From the NCBI GenBank assembly GCA_004322215.1, contig SCSM01000040.1:143712-207711 (forward strand): DNA of 64,000 nucleotides. Direction: 5' to 3'. Positions 42,197-51,959 of this stretch are shown here, piece after piece (the first letter of the stretch is position 1; each line of letters starts with the position of its first letter). Origin of the DNA: Bacteroidota bacterium. GTDB lineage: Bacteria; Bacteroidota; Ignavibacteria; Kapaibacteriales; UBA2268. The translations under genes and the position numbers were made by a program. The notes under the pieces are model-generated. The model did not search any database. It was not told the DNA's origin and saw nothing but the letters and a program-made list of their open reading frames with translations.

Positions 42197-42557
42197 TGCG
42201 AATGTTTTTCTCAGGTATATTCTTGATGACTCTGTAAAGCAATCTCCTATCGCTGCCAACATCATTGATAATAATGAAATCCACTTGCCGAATGAAGTAT
42301 TAGCTGAAATAGTTTATGTATTAGAGAAAGTATATAAAGTACCAAGAAAAACAATAAAGAAAATATTTTTTGACTTTCTTGATAAATATAAAATTATCGT
42401 ACCAAATCCCGAATTAATCAAACAAACATTGAATAAATATTCAACGACCAAACTTGATTTTATTGATTGTATTCTTTTCGGATATAGTATAGTTGAAAAG
42501 GAGAAAATAATTACATTCGATAAAGAGCTTTTAAAGGAACTTGAGAAAAACATATAG
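42186..42557 (+). CDS. PIN-domain ribonuclease toxin (VapC-like)
   Basis: A 123-aa PIN-domain protein. Acidic catalytic residues are all visible: Asp4 in MIIDANVF, Glu in NEVLAEIVYVLEK, Asp pair in TKLDFIDCILF, and Asp in IITFDKELLKEL. PIN toxins cleave tRNA or rRNA and are blocked by the upstream antitoxin. The gene is intact, unlike the three RelE/HEPN toxin genes elsewhere in the window. Confidence 0.85.
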   Translation: MIIDANVFLRYILDDSVKQSPIAANIIDNNEIHLPNEVLAEIVYVLEKVYKVPRKTIKKIFFDFLDKYKIIVPNPELIKQTLNKYSTTKLDFIDCILFGYSIVEKEKIITFDKELLKELEKNI

Positions 42558-42702
42558 ATTTTTAAATTATAAAAATCCTTCTTTTAAAATAAATTAATCA
42601 TAACTAACAATTATATTCGTCATACCTTTTTCAAAATAAGGAATAGGATTTTTATCTTATGAATTTTTCATTTCAATATTTAAAAAATTAAGGAGAATTA
42701 TT

Positions 42703-43653
42703 ATGTCAGATAAAAAAATAATAGCAGTCGTTGGTGCCACAGGAGCCCAGGGCGGCGGATTGGCACGTGCAATACTTAACGACAAGAACAGCGGTTTTGA
42801 TGTCAGGGCAATCACAAGAAAAGTTGATTCCGATAAAGCATTATCACTAAAAATCATGGGAGCTGAAGTTGTTTATGCAGACTTAGACAACCAGGAATCC
42901 CTGAACAAGGCATTCGAAGGAGCATACGGAGCATTCTGCGTAACTAATTTCTGGGAACATTTCTCACCAGAAAAAGAATATACACAGGCAGGCAACCAGG
43001 CAAGAGCGGCTAAGCATGCAGGAGTAAAGCACGTGATTTGGTCAACGTTAGAAGATACCCGCGAGTGGCTGCCAATCAGCGACGAAAGAATGCCTGTGCT
43101 GATGGGCAAGTATAATGTCCCGCACTTCGATGCAAAGGGTGAAGCTAACAAATTATTCACAGAGTTCGGATTGCCTGCGACAATATTGAATACTTCATTT
43201 TATTGGGACAATTTTATCTATTTCGGATTGGGTCCGAAAAGAGGTGAGGACGGTAAACTTGCATTTACCTTCCCAATAGGTAAAGCAAAACTGCCGGGCA
43301 TTGCCGCTGAGGATATTGGAAAATGTGCTTACGGTATTTTCAAAAAAGGAAACGATTTTATCGGAAAGACAGTGGGAATAGCAGGAGGACATCCGACAGG
43401 AGAAGAGATGGCATCGGCAATGACAGATGTATTGGGGCAGGAAATCCGTTATAATGATGTTCCACCTGAAGTTTACCGCACGTTCGGTTTTCCCGGAGCA
43501 GACGAAATGGGAAACATGTTCCAGTTCAAACGGGACTTCAATAAGCAATACTGTGATGCCCGCAATCTTGATTTCACACGTTCCATAAATCCGGAATTGC
43601 AGGATTTCAATACATGGCTTAACAAAAACAAGAGCCTCATACCTGTAGAATAA
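42703..43653 (+). CDS. NmrA/HSCARG-family NAD(P)-binding protein
   Basis: A 316-aa atypical short-chain dehydrogenase. NADP-binding motif VVGATGAQGGGLARAIL at residues 8-24, AITRK, GAYGAFCVTNFWEHFS, GVKHVIWSTLEDTREW and GIAAEDIGKCAYGIFK match the NmrA/HSCARG group. These proteins often sense NADPH/NADP and act as regulators and not as enzymes. AAGGAG at 42691-42696 sets the start. A terminator follows. Confidence 0.88.
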   Translation: MSDKKIIAVVGATGAQGGGLARAILNDKNSGFDVRAITRKVDSDKALSLKIMGAEVVYADLDNQESLNKAFEGAYGAFCVTNFWEHFSPEKEYTQAGNQARAAKHAGVKHVIWSTLEDTREWLPISDERMPVLMGKYNVPHFDAKGEANKLFTEFGLPATILNTSFYWDNFIYFGLGPKRGEDGKLAFTFPIGKAKLPGIAAEDIGKCAYGIFKKGNDFIGKTVGIAGGHPTGEEMASAMTDVLGQEIRYNDVPPEVYRTFGFPGADEMGNMFQFKRDFNKQYCDARNLDFTRSINPELQDFNTWLNKNKSLIPVE

Positions 43654-43678
43654 TACAAAGATGAAAAGTGATAATTAC

Positions 43679-43711
43679 AACAGCAGGATTCATTCCTGCT
43701 GTTTGTTTTTT
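43679..43711 (+). terminator. Rho-independent terminator
   Basis: AACAGCAGGA, loop TTCAT, TCCTGCTGTT, then TG and a T run; ends the NmrA-like gene. Confidence 0.92.
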
Positions 43712-43799
43712 ATACCTGAAAAGATATTGGAATGTTGATGTGAAAATAATTAATTTGCATTATTAACAATATGTCAACAAAGGTTAGGAAAAGTGTAAT

Positions 43800-44513
43800 A
43801 TGAAAAACATATTAATGATTCTCGTTTTATTATTTTGTTTTAGTATAACAAAATCTCATGCAGAACTCGTTCTGCAGGAAAAATACATCGAAGTAATCGG
43901 AAGTTCGGAGATGGAGGTAGTACCTGATGAAATAAGGCTAATCATCGGGATTGAAGAGTACTGGAAAGAAGAATTTGAAAAGGAAAAGGAATTTAAAGAT
44001 TTCAGAACCAAAGTTCCACTGAATGAAATTGAAACCAACCTGATGAACGATTTGAATAAAATCGGAATAACAAAGGAACAGATAATCGTTAAAGAGGTAG
44101 GCAACTTCTGGCGTTACATGGGTAAAGATTTTATGTTCAGCAAGCAATTTGAATTAGTACTTCATGATTTTAAGAAAGTAGATGAAATAACGAAGGAAGT
44201 AAAATCAAAGGGCATTGATTATATGAAAATCGGCGAGCTCAAGAATAAAAAATTAACTGATTACAGAAAGCAGGTTAAAATAGAAGCATTGAAAGCCGCA
44301 AAAGATAAGGCTGATTATTTAGTGTCGAGCATCGGCAAGAAAACAGGCGATGTGATTTCAATAACCGAATTGACAGATGACGACAATCGCTGGTGGGGTT
44401 CGCAGAATATGACAAGCAATACAATTATGTCAACTCCTGATAATTCTAATAAAGATAATATAAGAAATATAAAGCTGAGATATGAAATCAAAGCAAGGTT
44501 TGAGATAAGGTGA
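43800..44513 (+). CDS. SIMPL-domain (DUF541) periplasmic protein
   Basis: A 237-aa protein with signal peptide (ILMILVLLFCFSITKSHA) and the SIMPL pattern: YIEVIGSSEMEVVPDEIRLIIGIEE, DFKKVDEITKEVKSKGIDYMKIGELKNKKLTDYRKQVKIEALKAAKDKADYLVSSIGKK in outline. SIMPL/YggE-like proteins are linked to oxidative stress and envelope functions with no set biochemistry. It is directly followed by the ATP-grasp gene and may be cotranscribed. Confidence 0.85.
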   Translation: MKNILMILVLLFCFSITKSHAELVLQEKYIEVIGSSEMEVVPDEIRLIIGIEEYWKEEFEKEKEFKDFRTKVPLNEIETNLMNDLNKIGITKEQIIVKEVGNFWRYMGKDFMFSKQFELVLHDFKKVDEITKEVKSKGIDYMKIGELKNKKLTDYRKQVKIEALKAAKDKADYLVSSIGKKTGDVISITELTDDDNRWWGSQNMTSNTIMSTPDNSNKDNIRNIKLRYEIKARFEIR

Positions 44514-44564
44514 TTGTATTTAAATTTATCTTTGCTGTGTGTTGCATTATTGATTTTTCGGAAA

Positions 44565-47207
44565 ATGTTCGATAAGCTGAAAAAAATATTCAGGGTAAAT
44601 AAGAAAGGGACGGCTTCTTTCCAGGAGAAGTTCGAGCATTTCCAGGCATTCCTCAAGGCAAATGATGAGTCGCATAAAATAATGAGCGATTTGTCTGAGT
44701 TGATTAATTCAGGTAAACCATTCTCACGCGGCTATGCAACACGTTCATTCGATAACATGATTGAAGCACTCGACCGGCTTATTTTTCATTTCATTGAACT
44801 CGTCAGCGGAAGGTATTGGAAAATAAAAGATAAATTCATTGAATTGAGAGACATAAGCTACAAGATTCTTTCGCCGCGAGTTCTGTGTCCGGAAGGATTC
44901 GACTGTCCGAACTTCGAGTGCAATACCTGCAAAAAATATAAGAAAATAATTGACGATATTCCATACTATTACAAGTTGGATGAAATTGATGAATCGCTTT
45001 ATCTTGTCGTTGGAAGCAAGATGAGCCGTCTCGGTGAGATTAAGAAACATCTCGGAATCCCGGTACCTGACGGATTCAGTTTGTCAGTAAGGTTTTTTGA
45101 AGATGTAATGCTGAACAATGATTTACGGGGCAAGAAGAACAAGATTTTCTATTATGTAGATTTCGATGAGTTCAATCAAATCGAGAGGGCAAGCCGCGAC
45201 ACACAGGAGATGATTGTCAATGCAGATTTACCCGATGAAGTGGAACAAATTGTTAATGAAGCATATCAAAATACATTTTCCGGAAAAAATAATTTAAGGT
45301 TAGCAGTCCGATCGAGTGCAATCGGTGAGGATAGTGCGAATTTTTCATTTGCGGGCTTGCACAAATCACTTTTGAATATAAAGAAAGAAAATCTGCTGGA
45401 TTCGTGCATAGAGGTACTCGTGTCGAAGTATTCACCGGAATCCCTGGTTTATCGCTACCTGTCCGGTTTGCGTGACGAGGATATGCCAATGAGTGTCGGA
45501 ATAATCGAGATGATAGATGCACATTCAGCAGGAGTGCTATACACAGCAGACCCTTTGCATATCAATGAAGGAATAATCATACAGGGAATTTGGGGATTGG
45601 GCGACCTTGTGGTGCAAGGAAAGGTAGTGCCGCAGCAGTTTATTGTTAAGCATGAGAAGGAAGCAGATTTACTCAAGTTCACTCCCGGCAGGCAGGATAT
45701 TCAGAATGTTTCGGAAATTGACGGGAGCATCCATAAAAGCAAGCTGACAGAAGAAATGCTGAGTACACCATGCCTGACATCGTACCAAATTAAAGAGCTT
45801 GTGGATTATGCAATGAGAATAGAAGAGCATTTCGATACACCGCAGGATATAGAATGGGCAGTTGACAAGAACGGTAAGGTTTACATATTGCAGGCGAGAC
45901 CACTCCAGATAAAATCAATCGTTAAAGAGAAACGGCAGTCAATCTCACTCGAGGAAATTGATAAGAAATATGAATTGCTGATTGAAGAAGGTGAATGCGC
46001 AAGCCAGGGAGTGAAATCAGGTAAGGTGTTCATAGTCGAGCATCTGAAGGACCTGAAGAATTTTCCCAAAGGAGGAATACTTGTCGCAAAAAAGAACCTG
46101 CCTGAATTTGCGGGTTTGATTCACAAGGCATCGGCAGTGATAACAGATGTCGGAAGCACCACGGGACATCTTTCGATTATTGCACGCGAGCAGGGTGTGC
46201 CGATGCTGACTAATACGAATAATGCATCGGAGCTTATGCAAAATGGAATGGAAATAACGGTGTATGCAGACGAATGCAAAGTCTATCACGGAAGGGTGAA
46301 CGAATTGATAGATTCATACAAGCAGACGATTGTAGAAAACTTTGCATTTATCAACAGTCCCATGTATAAGATTTGGCATAGTGTGGGGAAATACATTTTC
46401 AAGCTTAATCTGACAGACCCGAATGAAGCGAACTTCAATCCACTGCAATGCCAGACATTGCATGACATAATACGCTATACTCACGAGAAGGCACTCACAC
46501 ACATGTTTTCGCTATACAGCAGGGATAATTACGATACGGGACCTATTTATAAATTGGAATTCGAAGTGCCGCTCGATTGTTATGTGATTGACCTGGAAAA
46601 CGGATTAAAAATCGAGGGGGAAACCGAAACGATTACGACCGATAATATAGTATCACAGCCATTTCTTGCGCTCATCAAAGGAATGACTACTCCTGGAATC
46701 CGCTGGTCAGGTCATTTATCATTAGACACAAAAGGATTCGCAAGTTTAATATTCGGCAACATGGTTGATGTTTACCGTTCTGAGAGTGTACTGGGAGCGA
46801 GGACTTATGCCCTTGTGTCGGAAAATTATCTTAACTTTTTCTCACGTTTAGGATACCACTTTTCACGGCTCGATTCGTTTGTCAGCGAGGAAATCAATAC
46901 GAATTACATTAACTTCAATTTCCGCGGAGGAGCTGCAGACAACATTCGCCGCGCACGCAGGGGAATAGTAATTGAGAAAATATTGGACTCACTCGGTTTT
47001 GTAACGACAAGGTATGACGACAATGTGCTTGCATCGGTAACAAAAATACCGATGGAGAGGATTTTCTTTCTGCTGAGCGAACTCGGTCGAATGATGGGAG
47101 CAGTCCGCAATGCTGATGTAATATTCACATCGGAAGAAGTGATGAACAGGTTTATAGAGCTATTCTTAGAAGGAGACCCCTCGCCCGGGACAAAGATAAA
47201 TAGTTGA
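44565..47207 (+). CDS. PEP/pyruvate-binding ATP-grasp protein with phosphohistidine domain and novel C-terminus
   Basis: An 880-aa protein. The N-terminal ~150 residues include a Cys cluster (CPEGFDCPNFECNTCKKYK). Next is a PPDK-type ATP-grasp domain (GIPVPDGFSLSVRFF, LAVRSSAIGEDSANFSFAGLH, HSAGVLYTADP, PQDIEWAVDKNGKVYILQARPLQ) and a swivelling domain with the phosphorylated His in DVGSTTGHLSIIAREQGVPML. The last ~290 residues are not the TIM-barrel of PEP synthase or PPDK and I do not recognise them. So it should make a phosphohistidine from ATP but pass it to an unknown acceptor. ATG 44565 is chosen over TTG 44514. Confidence 0.8.
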   Translation: MFDKLKKIFRVNKKGTASFQEKFEHFQAFLKANDESHKIMSDLSELINSGKPFSRGYATRSFDNMIEALDRLIFHFIELVSGRYWKIKDKFIELRDISYKILSPRVLCPEGFDCPNFECNTCKKYKKIIDDIPYYYKLDEIDESLYLVVGSKMSRLGEIKKHLGIPVPDGFSLSVRFFEDVMLNNDLRGKKNKIFYYVDFDEFNQIERASRDTQEMIVNADLPDEVEQIVNEAYQNTFSGKNNLRLAVRSSAIGEDSANFSFAGLHKSLLNIKKENLLDSCIEVLVSKYSPESLVYRYLSGLRDEDMPMSVGIIEMIDAHSAGVLYTADPLHINEGIIIQGIWGLGDLVVQGKVVPQQFIVKHEKEADLLKFTPGRQDIQNVSEIDGSIHKSKLTEEMLSTPCLTSYQIKELVDYAMRIEEHFDTPQDIEWAVDKNGKVYILQARPLQIKSIVKEKRQSISLEEIDKKYELLIEEGECASQGVKSGKVFIVEHLKDLKNFPKGGILVAKKNLPEFAGLIHKASAVITDVGSTTGHLSIIAREQGVPMLTNTNNASELMQNGMEITVYADECKVYHGRVNELIDSYKQTIVENFAFINSPMYKIWHSVGKYIFKLNLTDPNEANFNPLQCQTLHDIIRYTHEKALTHMFSLYSRDNYDTGPIYKLEFEVPLDCYVIDLENGLKIEGETETITTDNIVSQPFLALIKGMTTPGIRWSGHLSLDTKGFASLIFGNMVDVYRSESVLGARTYALVSENYLNFFSRLGYHFSRLDSFVSEEINTNYINFNFRGGAADNIRRARRGIVIEKILDSLGFVTTRYDDNVLASVTKIPMERIFFLLSELGRMMGAVRNADVIFTSEEVMNRFIELFLEGDPSPGTKINS

Positions 47208-47243
47208 GATTTTACTAATTATTCAATATAAAGTAAAGTAGTT

Positions 47244-47684
47244 TCAATCATTTCTTGTGAAATACATAACTTTACATAATGAATAATTTGTTTTGATAAT
47301 AAATTCATTTTCAGTTGCAGATAGAATTTGATAGGCATTGCATATTGAATATTGATATATATCTGTGAATTTACACATAACTTTTGTTGTGCAGTAATTG
47401 TCAAAATCAATTTTATTGCTATCTTTCTTATATTCAACTCTATATTCATTGCATCCGGAATTGCCAGTTACGTAAGAATCGTTAATAAAGGAAATAATAA
47501 AAGGCATTAATGTACTATCGGCTACATTAATAATTCTCCCTTTTTCATTGATGTATTGTTCCCATTTCCAAGTAGTTCCTGTCAGAGTATCAAGTTGAGG
47601 GAGCAGTTGTGGTTGAGTGGTATTATCATTACATGATGAAAGCAATAACAATAAAGTAAATATTACAAGCAAAAATGTTTTCAT
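47244..47684 (-). CDS. META-domain lipoprotein
   Basis: A 146-aa lipoprotein: signal peptide with lipobox LLLLSSC, then TLTGTTWKWEQYINEKG and ISFINDSYVTGNSGCNEYRVEYK, the core of the META/HslJ fold, with extra cysteines (YCTTKVMCKF, SLCK). META proteins sit in the envelope; a general molecular role is not known. It is alone and divergent from the CBS gene. Confidence 0.8.
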   Translation of the reverse strand: MKTFLLVIFTLLLLLSSCNDNTTQPQLLPQLDTLTGTTWKWEQYINEKGRIINVADSTLMPFIISFINDSYVTGNSGCNEYRVEYKKDSNKIDFDNYCTTKVMCKFTDIYQYSICNAYQILSATENEFIIKTNYSLCKVMYFTRND

Positions 47685-47915
47685 TTTATTTCTCCAATTT
47701 AATTAATGTCAAAAATTGGAATTATTTATTTTTTATTGTTAAAAGCGACGCAATATTAAATTTATTATTTTAGGATTTCGATTATCTTAATTTATTCAAT
47801 GACAGTTTTAAATTTCCATTGACTTTTAACCATATATAACGTAAATTTAGTTTTTGTGCATTTGACTTAATATATCGTGATTATTAATATATTGGTTTGT
47901 TAATTAGGAGGTATA

Positions 47916-48353
47916 ATGAAAGTACGTGATATATTGAAAACTAAGGGCCCTGAAGTTTTCACAATCGGAGAAGAGAAAACGCTTACTGATGCAATTTCAA
48001 TTTTAGTGAATAATAAAATCGGTGTTCTTCTTGTTTTGAACAATGAAGCTAAGATTATGGGAATTCTCAGCGAAAGGGACATCATCAAAGAAGCCCACAA
48101 CAATCCCGGAGACTGCTGGAAATCGAAAGTCGGGGATGTTATGACTAAGAAGGTGATTGTCGTCGAAGCAGAAGACGAAATAGATTATGTCGAGACCGTG
48201 ATGACCGAAAATCGAATACGCCACTTGCCTGTTGTACACAACAAAGTGCTGGTGGGATTGATTTCTATTGGCGACATTGTGAAAATCCAGCTCAGCTCGA
48301 CAAGGTACGATAATAAATACCTTATGGATTACATCAGCGGTGCTGTGAAGTAA
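47916..48353 (+). CDS. CBS-domain pair protein
   Basis: A 145-aa cytoplasmic protein made of two CBS motifs: KTKGPEVFTIGEEKTLTDAISILVNNKIG and GILSERDI for the first, VGDVMTKKVIVVEAEDEIDYVETVMTENRIRHLPVV and GLISIGDIVK for the second (each given here in outline). Bateman pairs bind adenine nucleotides and modulate partner proteins; here no partner domain is fused. TTAGGAGG gives a strong start. It is 20 nt upstream of the DUF1697 gene. Confidence 0.9.
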   Translation: MKVRDILKTKGPEVFTIGEEKTLTDAISILVNNKIGVLLVLNNEAKIMGILSERDIIKEAHNNPGDCWKSKVGDVMTKKVIVVEAEDEIDYVETVMTENRIRHLPVVHNKVLVGLISIGDIVKIQLSSTRYDNKYLMDYISGAVK

Positions 48354-48373
48354 GATATTATCCTTTTAAAAAA

Positions 48374-48916
48374 ATGGAAACATATATTTCAATTCTCAGA
48401 GGAATCAACGTCAGCGGTCAGAAGAAAATCCAGATGGCTGACTTGAAAGTCCTCTATGAAGAATTGAAATTTAAGGATGTCATAACATACATTCAAAGCG
48501 GAAATGTCATTTTCAAAACCGATAAAAAGCTGAGTAGCACTGAAATTGTAAAGAAAATAGAAAAGAAAATTTTTGAGAAATTTAAATTTGATGTGCCTGT
48601 AATTATCAGAACAATTGCAGATATGAAGAAGGTTCAAACAGTTAATCCTTTTATCAAGCAAAAAGGAATTGACATTGAAAGATTGTATGTAACATTTCTT
48701 GCTGAATTACCAAAGAAAACAGAATTGGAAAAAATCGGAACATTGGATTTTTCTCCTGAGAAATTCCTTATTATCGGTAAAGAAATTTATTTGCATTGTC
48801 CGAATGGCTATGGCAGAACCAAGCTGAATAATAACTTTTTTGAGAATAAACTGAAAGTTGTTGCAACAACAAGAAACTGGAATACTGTGAATAAGTTGGT
48901 GGAGATTGAATCTTAA
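48374..48916 (+). CDS. DUF1697 family protein
   Basis: A 180-aa protein that matches DUF1697 closely: YISILRGINVSGQKKIQMADLK, YIQSGNVIFKT, RTIADMKKV, YVTFLAELP and the C-terminal NGYGRTKLNNNFFENKLKVVATTRNWNTVNKL. The family is common in bacteria and its function is unknown. It sits between the CBS gene and a T9SS protein with 5 nt to the latter, so readthrough is likely. Confidence 0.93.
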   Translation: METYISILRGINVSGQKKIQMADLKVLYEELKFKDVITYIQSGNVIFKTDKKLSSTEIVKKIEKKIFEKFKFDVPVIIRTIADMKKVQTVNPFIKQKGIDIERLYVTFLAELPKKTELEKIGTLDFSPEKFLIIGKEIYLHCPNGYGRTKLNNNFFENKLKVVATTRNWNTVNKLVEIES

Positions 48917-48921
48917 AGCAA

Positions 48922-51882
48922 ATGAAAAATAAAATTAAATACATATTATTAATTTTTCTGACTATTTTTGGAACAAGACTCTCAGCACAGTTGCCAGGGT
49001 GGAGGGAATGTCTGTATTATGAAGTTAACAATTCGAGCAATGCAGAGGATTTGCAGGATTACCAGATTAGGATAGCTTTCAATCATTATGATTTGGTTCA
49101 GCAAGGCAGGTCCAGGGCGGATGGAGGGGACATAAGATTTTCTTCCTGTGATGGACAGGTTTACGATTATTGGATAGAATATGGAGTCAATTCTACGTAT
49201 TGTCTCTGCTGGGTGAAGCTCCCTTTTATGGCGAAAAACACAAAAGGATATGTCTTGTTAAATTTTGGTAATGACACATCAATCAACCGTTCAGATCCGG
49301 ACAAGGTTTTCGAATTCTATGACGGATTCGACAGTACTGCTATTAACGGTAATAAGTGGACAAGAACGGGTGGTTCAAATGTTGTGAACGGATGGCTTGA
49401 GCCGGTGCTTGAGAATTCGACCTGGGGCGGCTCTAATTACATATACAATAGAAAGAACTTCAGATATCTCAATAACAGGTGCGTTCTCGAGTGCGAGGTG
49501 AGGTCAAATCTGACCAGGACAGGAGGGAATATAATCTTCTTTGTTGATAATGCTAATTCGCCGAATCATTATCTAATTCAGCACGAAACGAGGGCTCTTG
49601 CCAATTCGGACGGTGATTTCGGTTACAAGAGCGGAGGTGCCGGAGGGGAATTAACTCCGAATTTTATTTACCAGTGGAATGCAAATGAAAGAGTTTTTTA
49701 TCAGATTAGAATGTCATCGAGGAATAATTTTTATCATAACCGCTTTAGCACTTCAATCGGAGGAAGGCAGATAACCGGCAGCGTTGCACCCACAAACAAC
49801 TGGAATTGGAATTTTATCGGCTTTTCAGCACTTGGTTCGTTCCCTTTTCATTTTGCTGTCAATTACGTAAGAGTCAGGAAGTACACACCCCGAGAGCCGG
49901 GAGTTGCTTTGACAAATACGAGTGTACTCGTCGCAGACCCGGGAGTTGTTGATTTCGGCTGGCTTGTTTGCGAGAATAATTCCTCTATGACTGTAACTCT
50001 TACAAATTCAGGCAAGAATGCAATGAACGTAACGAGAAGCAGGTTCAGAAAGGGAGCATCGAGTAACTATATCACATCGAGGCCAGATACTATGCAGATA
50101 CAGCCCGATGAAATAAGAGAAATAAATTTATCGTTCAATCCAAACGGCAACGGAAATTTTGATGACACTCTTATAATTGAAAATGTTGACCCCTGCATTC
50201 CCCCGCTTCTAATCCCGATTTTCGGGAGGAAGGATTCAGTGAAATTCGATTTGACTGATATGACCTCCGATACACTCGATTTCGGTGTGCTTTGTCTCGG
50301 AGATACAAAAGATACGGGCTTTACTGTAGCGAATTACTCAACAATGGTAACCACACTTTCATCAAATACATTCAGTTCATTGTTTAACTATGCCGGGCAG
50401 AATCCTTTGTATAAGCCCATAAATAAGGATGAGAGCCGCTTTGTGAAACTATCTTTTACAGCCACTCAGAAGGATGGAATTTACTATGACTCGCTGACAA
50501 TAACCGATACATGCGGCATTACTAAAACTGTTTATCTGAAAGCAATAGTAACTCAACCGGTATTCACGACACTGAAAGACACTTTCGATTTTGGCAGATG
50601 CACTTTGTGGTGTGATACGCTTAAAACCGATACTATCAGAATCACGAATAGCAGCCGGTGGGGAACTGACGGCAGAATCAGGGATTTTGTGATATACGGA
50701 CAATTCGGAAATCCGGAACTGTCGCAGATTGGATTAATAAAAAATGATGTGATTAAAAATAATGCTTCGACAACTTATCCGATAGTTTTTTCTCCGAAGA
50801 GAACGGGAGTTTATTCTGACAGTATGACAATCATATTCGAGCCATGCGGATTTGAGAAAACAATTTATCTTAAAGGAGAGGCAGTCGAAACGGGGTTTGA
50901 AGCACGTCTTGACACTGTGGATTACGGATTTGTAACATTGAATCAGGTTAAAGACACGACATTGATTTTCAGGAATACAGGCACTGCCGATTTGAATATA
51001 ACAACAATCGGCGGTATAACCGGACCTTACAGTTTGTTAAATACTGCACCACCTTTGCCTGCATTGCTAACACCAAACCAGGCAATTAATGTAATTCTGA
51101 GGTTTAATTCACTCGATACATTGTTTCATCAGATAACAATTTCTCTTTCGGGAAATCCTTGTGCTGTTGAGGATAGTGTGGCTGTGTTTGCGAAAGGAGT
51201 TCCTATAATCGCAAAAACACTTGTTTACATACCCAACACTTTCGGCAGAACCGGTGAACAGGTTGATATTCCACTCATACTTGAATCATCGGAAAGACTG
51301 GTGCAGAGCGGCATCAACGCATTCGAGGCAACAATCAGGATGAATAAAAACCTGCTGAAACCTGTTAATGTAAATCCCGGCAGTATGAATATTATTAATA
51401 ATTACAGGGAAATTTCAGTTTCCGGCTCATGGAAAGACACAAACGGTATATTATATAATTTCAGATTCATACCTGCACTCGGGGATTCTGAATGTACTGA
51501 TATTGAAATAATAAAATTCCGATGGCTGAACGGACTGACAAATATGGATATAATCAGCGGCAGGTTCTGTCTTGTGGATGTGTGCAAGGAAGGCGGATTA
51601 CGGCTTATCGAAGGAACAACACAGTCATATCTCAAGCAAAGTTTACCTGAGCCGGCAATTGAAAGAGCAGTAATCGAATTTTCGTTAATCGAAGAAGGTC
51701 ATACAAAACTATATTTATCAGATATTCAGGGAAGATGCAGGGCTGTATTATTTGATAAAGAAATTTTACCGGGTATATATAAAATTGATGTAGATTTATC
51801 CGGCTACGAGACAGGAGTATATCAGTACATATTAATGACACCGACAAATATTTACAGAAGACTTATGAGAGTGGTGAAGTGA
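48922..51882 (+). CDS. Secreted DUF2341 and choice-of-anchor-D (ASH) protein with T9SS tag
   Basis: A 986-aa exported protein. After the signal peptide (YILLIFLTIFGTRLSAQ) comes a DUF2341 domain (LQDYQIRIAFNHYDL...GGDIRFSSCDG) and a laminin-G/concanavalin-like sheet region (FEFYDGFDSTAINGNKWTR). Then several ASH/HYDIN-type immunoglobulin-like repeats (VVDFGWLVCENNSSMTVTLTNSG; LDFGVLCLGDTKDTGFTVANYS; VDYGFVTLNQVKDTTLIFRNTG in outline), a cohesin-like segment and a C-terminal T9SS tag. The ASH-rich architecture is typical of Kapabacteria/Ignavibacteria exported proteins. Probably surface adhesion or polysaccharide binding. Confidence 0.85.
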   Translation: MKNKIKYILLIFLTIFGTRLSAQLPGWRECLYYEVNNSSNAEDLQDYQIRIAFNHYDLVQQGRSRADGGDIRFSSCDGQVYDYWIEYGVNSTYCLCWVKLPFMAKNTKGYVLLNFGNDTSINRSDPDKVFEFYDGFDSTAINGNKWTRTGGSNVVNGWLEPVLENSTWGGSNYIYNRKNFRYLNNRCVLECEVRSNLTRTGGNIIFFVDNANSPNHYLIQHETRALANSDGDFGYKSGGAGGELTPNFIYQWNANERVFYQIRMSSRNNFYHNRFSTSIGGRQITGSVAPTNNWNWNFIGFSALGSFPFHFAVNYVRVRKYTPREPGVALTNTSVLVADPGVVDFGWLVCENNSSMTVTLTNSGKNAMNVTRSRFRKGASSNYITSRPDTMQIQPDEIREINLSFNPNGNGNFDDTLIIENVDPCIPPLLIPIFGRKDSVKFDLTDMTSDTLDFGVLCLGDTKDTGFTVANYSTMVTTLSSNTFSSLFNYAGQNPLYKPINKDESRFVKLSFTATQKDGIYYDSLTITDTCGITKTVYLKAIVTQPVFTTLKDTFDFGRCTLWCDTLKTDTIRITNSSRWGTDGRIRDFVIYGQFGNPELSQIGLIKNDVIKNNASTTYPIVFSPKRTGVYSDSMTIIFEPCGFEKTIYLKGEAVETGFEARLDTVDYGFVTLNQVKDTTLIFRNTGTADLNITTIGGITGPYSLLNTAPPLPALLTPNQAINVILRFNSLDTLFHQITISLSGNPCAVEDSVAVFAKGVPIIAKTLVYIPNTFGRTGEQVDIPLILESSERLVQSGINAFEATIRMNKNLLKPVNVNPGSMNIINNYREISVSGSWKDTNGILYNFRFIPALGDSECTDIEIIKFRWLNGLTNMDIISGRFCLVDVCKEGGLRLIEGTTQSYLKQSLPEPAIERAVIEFSLIEEGHTKLYLSDIQGRCRAVLFDKEILPGIYKIDVDLSGYETGVYQYILMTPTNIYRRLMRVVK

Positions 51883-51959
51883 GGAGAATTTAAATATTCA
51901 AATGAGTATTTTTATAATTAAATTGATGTAAATTTGCAGAATAGATTTACAGAAAATAA

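Noticed and set aside
47219..47449. Minus-strand frame at 47219-47449
   Set aside because: Out-of-frame overlap with the META lipoprotein, which has a signal peptide, lipobox and family motif.
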